The notes below the pieces were generated by a model. That model saw only the letters and a program-made list of their open reading frames with translations, made no database searches and had not been told where the DNA came from. A program made the translations under genes and the position numbers. A stretch of DNA of 27,673 nucleotides, from the NCBI GenBank assembly GCA_001969505.1, contig LSSK01001306.1, forward strand, positions 1-27,673. Reading direction: 5' to 3'. The DNA is from Zancudomyces culisetae. Taxonomy: Eukaryota; Kickxellomycota; Harpellomycetes; Harpellales; Legeriomycetaceae. Each line of letters starts with the position of its first letter. Positions within the stretch are counted from its first letter, which is position 1. Positions 20,901 through 27,673 of this stretch are shown here, piece by piece.

Positions 20901-21007
20901 TCTTCAAGAGGTTCCAAGACCATCCGATTGCAACCAGGTTTATTGATCACCTGGAATTTTACCATAGACTCACATTAGCTAACCTTATTGAAAGACTCTT
21001 TTCTTGA
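17943..21007 (+). CDS. AFI1: Afi1-like DENN/SPA-domain polarity protein (two exons)
   Basis: Exons 17943-18040 and 18160-21007 (119-nt intron, GTAAGT...AATAG) give 981 residues. The first exon supplies the conserved start of the Afi1 N-terminal (uDENN-like) domain: VEYVLVAEFDIDRGSVLRHQ, continuing as LAEFMLPEGTHARENDWTVFYL. Without this exon the protein would lack its opening strand. The SPA/DENN core lies at about residues 455-565 (NPIMVLMNALLTEKRIVFLG, then GEYVLAAVVMASGGGGRFLRG and [25 protein letters not shown]). The C-terminus ends in a helical segment (KTTALFKRFQDHP...). Yeast Afi1 binds the Arf6-type GTPase Arf3 and polarises it at the plasma membrane. Low-complexity inserts interrupt the domains: Gly-Asn repeats, a run of nine glutamates, Ser/Asn-rich tracts and a second Asn-Gly repeat. 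The gene ends 63 nt from the tail of the next gene. Confidence 0.92.
18702..18760 (+). repeat. Coding repeat: Gly-Val then Gly-Asn dipeptides in AFI1
   Basis: Tandem six-base units (GGAGTT, then GGNAAT) encode GVGVGVGNGNGNGNGN inside the AFI1-like protein. The repeat is in frame and lies in a variable linker, so copy number may differ between strains (inference). Confidence 0.8.
20589..20624 (+). repeat. Coding repeat: AATGGC units in AFI1
   Basis: About five to six tandem AATGGC units encode alternating Asn-Gly in a Ser/Asn-rich linker near the C-terminal third of the AFI1-like protein. Six-base unit length preserves the frame on expansion or contraction. Confidence 0.85.
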
Positions 21008-21070
21008 TTTTTTTATTACCACTTTATTAATAATATATTAATTAATAAACAAAAAAAAACGACCAGCTAA

Positions 21071-21855
21071 TCATGAAACACTCAAAGCAGCCTTAATGGT
21101 AACATCACGATCTTCAATCTTCAATGGATTCTCCTCGTTATACTTCTCAAGAGCCTTTTCTTGCTCCTCATGGCTCTCGAATGTCACGAACCCAAAGCCC
21201 TTGGAACGCACGTTTCCGTTGTACGACTTCTTGACAGCCACTCTGGCCTCTGTCACCTTGAACTCATTGAACAATTCCTTGAGCCCTTCGTCTCTCATGC
21301 TGAATGGAAGGTTGGCCACAAACACTGTTACATCAGATGGAACACGTGGTTCTGCCTCTTCCTCTCCCTCCTCCTTTGAGGGTCTGCCACCTGGTCCGCT
21401 TCTTGCGCCTCTGCCTCTACCTCTGCCTCTTCCACGTCCTCTTCGTTGATCGCTTCTGGGGCTTCTGGTTTGTGTCTTCTTTCTTTCCTCCATTGGCTTA
21501 GCTGCCTCAACGTTGATTTCGCGGCCATCTAGAGTCATCTTGTTAAGTGACTCGATCGCTGAGTCGACATTTACACCTTCTTCAAAAACTACGAAACCAT
21601 ATCCTGCTGAGCGGGTGCCTCTGGTGACTACTCTTGCCTCCTTGCTATTTCCAAGATTCCAGTATTAGTTTTCTTCCTCTTCCTTTATTTTTTTGACTCA
21701 TATGTTTATATCTATACTTGTATTTATACTTACACCTTTCCGGTTTCTTCAAAAGCCTTTGTCAACATGTCATCTGTTGTGGTGAATGACAAATTTCCTA
21801 CAAATACCTTTTGTTCAAGGTCTTTAACTTCGGTGACAGTCGCTTCTGTGCTCAT
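21071..21855 (-). CDS. RRM-RG-RRM RNA-binding protein, Sbp1-like (two exons)
   Basis: Exons 21734-21855 and 21071-21644 flank an 89-nt intron (GTAAGT...AATAG, with an ACTAAT branch-like site) and give 231 residues. RRM1 spans about 16-92, with RNP2 VFVGNLSF and RNP1 SAGYGFVVF; the intron splits it after ETGK. An RG-rich linker (about 107-127, RRGRGRGRGRGRG) is a likely arginine-methylation and RNA-contact region. RRM2 spans about 147-226, with VFVANLPF and KGFGFVTF. The RRM-RG-RRM order is that of yeast Sbp1, a translational repressor and P-body protein that binds eIF4G; the assignment rests on architecture, so other two-RRM fungal proteins (Rnp1 type) remain possible. The gene is tail-to-tail with the AFI1-like gene, so their 3' untranslated regions probably overlap. 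Confidence 0.88.
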
Positions 21856-24800
21856 TTTTTCTTTTCTTCTAAGCTCAATATGTACCTTTTCCCCCTATTT
21901 TTATCATTTATCATTTACTTTGTTTAGATCTTTTGCTTTGTAATCTCGCCCGAAACATTTAAATGTTGATGGCTATTATTTCGTTGGAATGTTTTCATCT
22001 CTTTCATCCGCGATCACAAATCCCTTTAATGTGTTTTCATCTTCCAGATCATTCATCGCCTACATGGTTTTCTAGACTTACTTGGAAATTCTGGATCTTG
22101 TGCCTTTTGTTACTTCAATAACAATGAAAAATATAAATAAATAAATAAAATACTTTTTATTCTCTTGTAAATACCCAATTTCTGCCCTTTTTTTACTCAG
22201 ATTTTTTTCTTTTTCTTTTTTATTTTTTTTGTTTTTTTTTTCGCTTCTATTGGCAAACTGGTTTATTTTTAGCACCCCTTATTCGCATATTCTTTTAGCG
22301 CACTTTTTTTCCTTCTCATAAAAGTGGTAATTGTTCCATATTTACTTTTTTGAAACTCATTTTCTTATTTTTTTAAACATTTTTGCTTGAATCTTTAATT
22401 ATTTTTTTTCATTTTTGAAAAACCCCTTCTCTAATTTGCTGCTTAGCTTAAATATACATAATTTATAAATCCCTTTAGTTCTGACTATTTAGATATGATT
22501 TCTGCCAGTTTTCCAGCAAGCGAAAAAAAGAATGAATTTTAAGGTATAAGCACATCATTTCTTGATTTGTATTGTCTGTATGGAAACTACTGGCTTTTAA
22601 AAAAAAAATTTCTCTTCTTTACAATCCGTTATTTCAATCAGCATTATTTCGATTTGCCAATAAAGTTGGTGTCAATTTATGGAGAATTTGAAATCTTTAT
22701 TTTGATTTTTTTCTTTGTTTGTTTATATGACCTATGCCTCATACCTCTACCCCTCTCTATCCATACTAGACTACCTCAATCCTGTCTCAAGGCATTATAT
22801 TTTTTCGATTTTTTTGTTTTACAATCTTATGGGCTATGTTTATATTTCTCATTAGAAATCCATAAAATCCTCAGTAATTTCGGTTTGGTGCTTTCCATAT
22901 TGGTTAAGTTATATCCTTTTTTCATAAATAGACTCAACCCAAACCTAAACCCAAACTTCCACTTCCAGTATTTTTTTCAATCTCTATGGGCTCACAAAGC
23001 ATAGTCTTTATTTTGTGACTATATTTTCCGCAATTTGGTTTGGCAACCTTGTTTAATTTTAGTAAGCTGGCCTCTAATTTCGTGCTGCGTATCTTTCTAT
23101 TTACTCATTACCCACAATAATAGCCGATTTTACCGCCTGCCTTTGGAAGATTTTATATCTTTCCCAAACAACCCGATTTATTCTTCTGCGTTTTTATTAA
23201 CTTTTTTCTTTATAACCGTCTCATTTTTTTAACGATTTATATGTACTTGAATTTACACCACCATACTGACGCCAATACTGGAGATGTTGGTGTTGCATTT
23301 TAATATACCTTCGCGAGCTTCAGTATACAGAAGTCTAAAGGGAAAAAGTATACATTGAGTATATTACTAGACATTGATTGTGGTAGAATCCAAATATCAC
23401 CTTTCAAGAGTAGCACAACACCACAAGTTTAGACATACCCTTTCGTGTGTCCAAAATATTTGGTCCACCACGATGGTATACATAGCTTCGATATTGGTAT
23501 ACTCTTTAGCAATCGCAAAACCCACCATTGATTTTTTAATATTATATTGAATCAAAAGTTAAACCCAACTCCTCTTTCCCTTGATTTAAAACTCTTTACT
23601 CTTATTCGGTATCTTTACTTCAATTGGTACTGATATCTAGGACTCAACAATTTGTGAGTCAACGACGAACATTCCTTATAACCAAGCAAGAAAATCTTAT
23701 AACGCCATGCCCTTACCTATGTATATGGTTTATCCTCCTTTCAAAACAAAACATGTACTTATTATTTTATGGATGATGAACCTTGTGGAATAATCTAGAA
23801 TGGAATGGCTCTTTTTGACTCTCAAAACTAATATAGGCCAAATGGTGGCAATTTTTTCCCTACACTAACAACGAACTTTTCACACAACGAATTAACATCC
23901 AAGCTGGTTTTTTTTTTACAAATGTGATGAGAATAGTAATTAGTGAATAGTTTCGTGAGCTGCAGTAGGCTAGACATCCTTTTTTTTAATACGCTATTCT
24001 AGTTCTTTATTTTATAATGAACATGAAACTGTTTCTAGAATCCAACAAAATGGTATACGTGCAAACTGTTTTCTATATTTTGTGCTATCATCTTATTAGG
24101 ATCTACTAATCTTAACATTTCTTGTTGTTGGAGGGGAGGGGAGGAGGGTTTTTATTTTTGAATATAGAGGTTAATCGAATATGGTTGATCCAGGTTATTA
24201 GCGTCAAATAACTCATCACATTACAAAGCACCAATAGCCATTAATTGGGTTCATATAACGTTATACCAATTAAGGCAGGTAATATTTGATGTTTTTTTTT
24301 TCTTAGTGGAAAGAATATTGCTAAGATCGCAGCTCTTGTGATTACAGCTAATACCAACAATTATATATCTCTTTTTGGGGGTTGACCATCAATTTTAAAT
24401 CCTGAAATCATATCATATACCAAAACCATCAACAACAATAAAAAAAACTTCTTTGTCCTAACAAACAGCAGTCATTAAATTGGTATCAAAATAAAGGGAT
24501 TGATAGTGCATTGTAACAAAGGCTTGACCATAAAATAAAAAAATTATAAATTGCCATATAATTTCAGAAACCCCGCCAGTTCTGAAAGAACTTTTATATC
24601 AAATAGTATGGTTTATTCGTCTGATATTTTATTTTTTTGCAGAAAAAGAGTTGAGATGTTTCTTGTTTATAAGCAAAAACTAAAATGATATAGATTAGAT
24701 ACAGCGAAAAGAGGCTTTTTACAGCTTGATTCAGACGAGTTAACACACGCATCTTTTTCCAGTTGTTTCAGTTGCAGATGAATTCCGGATACTACGCAAA

Positions 24801-25771
24801 TCGGACACGACACATTTTTTTGGTGCTAAATATCAGTCCCCTTTTTGTGCATCAATATTAATCCCTGTTTTTTTTGGTATCATTACCAATTAGAGGGTGG
24901 GTTAATTTGTTTACTCAAAAAGTTTGTAATATTGGTGCAAATTAGCGTATCAAAGGAAGCAGTAAGAAAAATACTTAAAACCCAAAAGGTAACTGCGAAA
25001 ACTCGCACCAAAATCGTCACTAACCAACACTAACTGACGATATACTTGACTGATATCACGAAGTGTAATCCATGTGCTTTTATATTCTTCAAAGGAAAAA
25101 TAAACCCATTTAATCAAGGATACACTTATTCCTCCTCTTTTGGGGAAAGATGAGCTAGGAAGTTGCGAAGCCGGGTGGGGAATGAAAATTCGAAACTCTT
25201 TGCCCCTCCTTGAACAGCCAATAAATGTCTTTATCTGCGTGGTATTTCTACCTCGGGTTTTCTCTTTCCAACTCTGTTTTCTAAATTTGGCAATATTGAT
25301 TTGTGATTTTGTTTGATGTTGATATGTAACCAGACGTAATTAGTAATGATCAGAAAACATCAAGACTTTCGATCCTTACCGTAAAGAGAAAGATAAAGAT
25401 AAAGAAATAACATGCGCCATTTATTAGCCATCGCTAACCCAGTAAAATAAGAATATCATGCATTAGATCATGATATACGACGATTGCACTATGTTATGTC
25501 ATTCAGTCACCTGGAGATGATATATAAACGCTTGGTTATCTCTGTTGCTCTATTATTACCATCGCCAAATATATATCTCATGTCAATAATATTAGTAGGA
25601 AATAGTCTTTTCTGTTTCTAAATATACACTACATTAAGAAAAAAAAGTGTTGAGCTTAAACAATTTATATTTATTTCTAAGATAGATATCACACAAAATT
25701 ACTCTGGTGGCAGGCCGCATAAAACAAAAACAAAAAGCGTCAAAGAGCATTGAATAAGAAGTAGTTATAAA
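21856..25771. other. Intergenic, about 3.9 kb, upstream of the HMG-box gene
   Basis: The longest gene-free stretch of the window. The first 1.2 kb is strongly T-rich on the plus strand, which explains hydrophobic open frames such as 22567-23004 (no ATG, no homology). A short acidic frame lies at 21976-22059 on minus. A G-rich tract with two AGGGG sequences lies at 24130-24148 and a CCCCT at 25203-25207; both fit the yeast stress-response element, which is too short to be decisive. No gene is supported. Confidence 0.5.
25521..25528 (+). promoter_or_regulatory. Possible TATA element of the HMG-box gene
   Basis: A TATATAAA match about 245 nt upstream of the HMG-box start codon. It fits the yeast TATA consensus, but such strings are common in AT-rich DNA. 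Confidence 0.25.
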
Positions 25772-27010
25772 ATGAAAAAAACAGTAGAAAACAAAAGTTT
25801 ATTAGTAAATTCGGTTGAGAATCCATTTAGCGGACTACTGGCCAGCGAAAATATATCAGATAAGAGCTTCAACACCGTATCAAGTATTCCGATATTACCA
25901 AAAGATGATTCTGGATATTCAGAAGTACCAAGCTTGGGGGATCTGATATTCAACGTAAACAAGAATGAAATAACAATAAAGTCTATTGAGGTAAAAACAG
26001 CTTCTGGCGCAGTACATAGGATTGAGACTAACAGCAACACAGTGGCATCAAAAAAACCCTATTTATACCACACTGGTTCTGAGATTGCTAGCCTGGACAG
26101 CTTTGATGGTGAAGAGGGAGAGATAATACGATACTGTATTCGTAGAGTTTATGCCGACTTGAATAAAATTACAACAAGCAAAAAGAGCAAGAGTAGCTCG
26201 AGGGCTTGTAACAGCTTTTTGCTTTATAGAAGTGATAAGTTGAGGGAACTGGCAAGAGAAAATCCAACTTTAAACCAAACTGCAATTTCTAAAATGTGTG
26301 GTCAGCTATGGCGCAATGAGCGCCCTAGTGTTAGAGCTAAATACAAGGATATTTATACCAAAAACATTAAGGAGATGCGAAGGTTCAATGGTCTTTCCGG
26401 AAACTCTCCGACTAATACAAGAAATATCAAAACCAAGAATACAAAAAGAGTCAGTACCAAAGCCTCAGAAAAAAAGACACCCGTAAAAAAAAGCACAGAT
26501 ACCCCGGACAGTAGGATTTCTCATGTGGAATCTGTAGGACTTCAAGACACAACTCCAATACTTGAGGTGTACAATAATATCTTTCATACTCAATACTTGG
26601 AGAGCGTACTTGGAGGTATATCACATGGCACCATAGAAATAGAAAATAATAGTGGTCTTTGTAGCCAGCAGCCCAGTTTTTCTCATGATTATTGTACATC
26701 TTTCAACTTGTTGGATACCACTTTTATTGATAATGATAGTTGTGCAGACACATCATTGTCATCGTCGTCATTATTTACACCTGTAAAACTAGAAAATATT
26801 GCCACTCAAGCATCCCCAAACACACCAACCATTCGAGATTCAAAACTGGGGGCCATGGTATTTCCAAACTGCGACAATAGGCTTGGCCCCACCAATGCAT
26901 TCGGTTCACATGCTTTGAATTTTCCTATAAATATTCATAATTTTAGCAGAAAGGATCCTTTGTCGGATTATCATATGATAAATACGGATGGGCTCCCATT
27001 TTTTTTATAG
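25772..27010 (+). CDS. HMG-box transcription factor, MATA_HMG type
   Basis: Single-exon gene of 412 residues. The HMG box is at about 144-206: RACNSFLLYRSDK, then NPTLNQTAISKMCGQLWRNE and VRAKYKDIY. The FLLYR core, ISK..G.LWR and K..Y pattern is that of fungal mating-type HMG proteins and Ste11/Prf1-type regulators of mating and meiosis, which bind ACAAAG/ATTGTT-like sites. A Lys/Arg-rich stretch directly before and after the box (KKSKSSSR; then about 218-245) probably serves as nuclear localisation signal. The N-terminal 140 residues (including LGDLIFNVNKNEITIKSIEV) and the Ser/Thr/Asn-rich C-terminal half are unidentified; the latter could be an activation region. The neighbours are not the usual MAT flanks (SLA2, APN2), so a Ste11-like regulator is as likely as a MAT gene. 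The translated start is the first ATG after an A-rich leader. Confidence 0.85.
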   Translation: MKKTVENKSLLVNSVENPFSGLLASENISDKSFNTVSSIPILPKDDSGYSEVPSLGDLIFNVNKNEITIKSIEVKTASGAVHRIETNSNTVASKKPYLYHTGSEIASLDSFDGEEGEIIRYCIRRVYADLNKITTSKKSKSSSRACNSFLLYRSDKLRELARENPTLNQTAISKMCGQLWRNERPSVRAKYKDIYTKNIKEMRRFNGLSGNSPTNTRNIKTKNTKRVSTKASEKKTPVKKSTDTPDSRISHVESVGLQDTTPILEVYNNIFHTQYLESVLGGISHGTIEIENNSGLCSQQPSFSHDYCTSFNLLDTTFIDNDSCADTSLSSSSLFTPVKLENIATQASPNTPTIRDSKLGAMVFPNCDNRLGPTNAFGSHALNFPINIHNFSRKDPLSDYHMINTDGLPFFL

Positions 27011-27673
27011 TTTGACTGCTTGGTTCAATTTTTGTGTTTTGACACTAATGTTTGAGTTTGTCTATTTTGGAGTATTTTTTAGTCAAATAAACATCATCAT
27101 TAGAAAAGAATTTCCATGGGGAAGGAAGGAAGATAATGATTAACGTGGTAGTATGCACTATCATCAGGTATTATTCTAAACAGCAAAAAAATTTGCAAAA
27201 ATAAATGTGCACTTTTGTTGACAACAAAAAAAAAGCGAGATTGAAAGAGCAAAAGGAAGAATGTGGAAGACTCGATTTAATTATAGTGGTAATGGCATAT
27301 ACCTTACTCTAGAATTTGTTTATGTACATTCCCGAATAATGATGCGTTGAATATGTTGATACATGCTAATAGATAGCACTTTATTTTCAAGAACACCTGC
27401 CTTATTCATTTTTTTAAAAAAAGATATACACGGGAAAATGCTATCTGAACTAAAAACCTGACTTAGCCTATTATTCGGACATAATAATACAGAAAACAAG
27501 GTGAGTGTAGTGACCAAGGGCAGGTACTTCAGAATTGCTAGACTTGAACCGAGTAACTGATTTACAATTCACGTCACCCAGTCCTTTGTTTTAAACCTGT
27601 TGGCTATATGCTATCGAGACATATAATCAAAATATTACTAGGCATATACGTTTTTTTTGTAGCATAAACTAGA
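27011..27673. other. Region downstream of the HMG-box gene
   Basis: AT-rich, no protein-coding gene recognised. On the minus strand, about 27520-27615, there is a sequence resembling a decayed tyrosine tRNA; see findings. The window ends without a further gene. Confidence 0.5.

Noticed and set aside
22934-22956. Telomere-like CCCAAACCTAAACCCAAAC string
   Set aside because: Too short and irregular, inside a single-copy internal region; no further repeats nearby.
22567-23232. 145-codon open frame followed by another of 65 codons on plus, resembling a membrane protein
   Set aside because: No in-frame ATG, no homology, and the stretch is strongly T-rich, which lengthens open frames and gives Phe/Leu-rich products by composition alone.
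1-27673. CRISPR arrays, bacterial operons, prophage or transposon genes
   Set aside because: None seen; genes are spliced eukaryotic genes and no transposase, reverse transcriptase or long terminal repeats were recognised.

Overview
This window is eukaryotic nuclear DNA, most likely from an ascomycete fungus, probably an intron-rich, early-branching yeast-like lineage. The evidence is an AT-rich background with many A/T homopolymers, GT-AG introns of about 70-145 nt that I could place by protein homology (donors mostly GTAAGN), and fungal families: Afi1-type DENN protein, Efm7 methyltransferase, Sbp1-like RRM-RG-RRM protein, fungal zinc-ribbon proteins and a MATA-type HMG-box protein. A nine-exon NOSIP-type gene, in a family missing from Saccharomyces, argues against a Saccharomyces-like yeast. 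I cannot name the species.

Layout. 1-8950 holds two divergent pairs in the same order: a small zinc-ribbon gene (minus) and a beta-carbonic anhydrase gene (plus), then the same pair again. The first carbonic anhydrase is intronless and has a signal peptide; the second is cytosolic-type with four exons. 9440-11078 is the NOSIP-type RING protein. 11511-11789 (minus) is mitoribosomal protein uS19m, followed by a probable two-exon unidentified gene (12239-12576, minus). 14469-15524 is the PP1 catalytic subunit, tail-to-tail with EFM7 (15632-16405, minus). 17943-21007 is an AFI1-like gene, tail-to-tail with an Sbp1-like gene (21071-21855, minus). After a 3.9-kb gap, 25772-27010 encodes an HMG-box transcription factor.

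Most genes are unlinked housekeeping functions (CO2/bicarbonate balance, ubiquitin/splicing, mitochondrial translation, dephosphorylation, eEF1A methylation, Arf-dependent polarity, mRNA control) rather than a pathway. The one repeated local pattern is the zinc-ribbon/carbonic anhydrase pairing. Intergenic spaces of 1.5-4 kb are long for a yeast. They contain open segments without recognisable homology; in DNA this AT-rich, dozens of 60-codon open frames are expected by chance, so I treat them cautiously. Several genes below needed intron placement by eye; splice sites are predictions supported by frame and homology.
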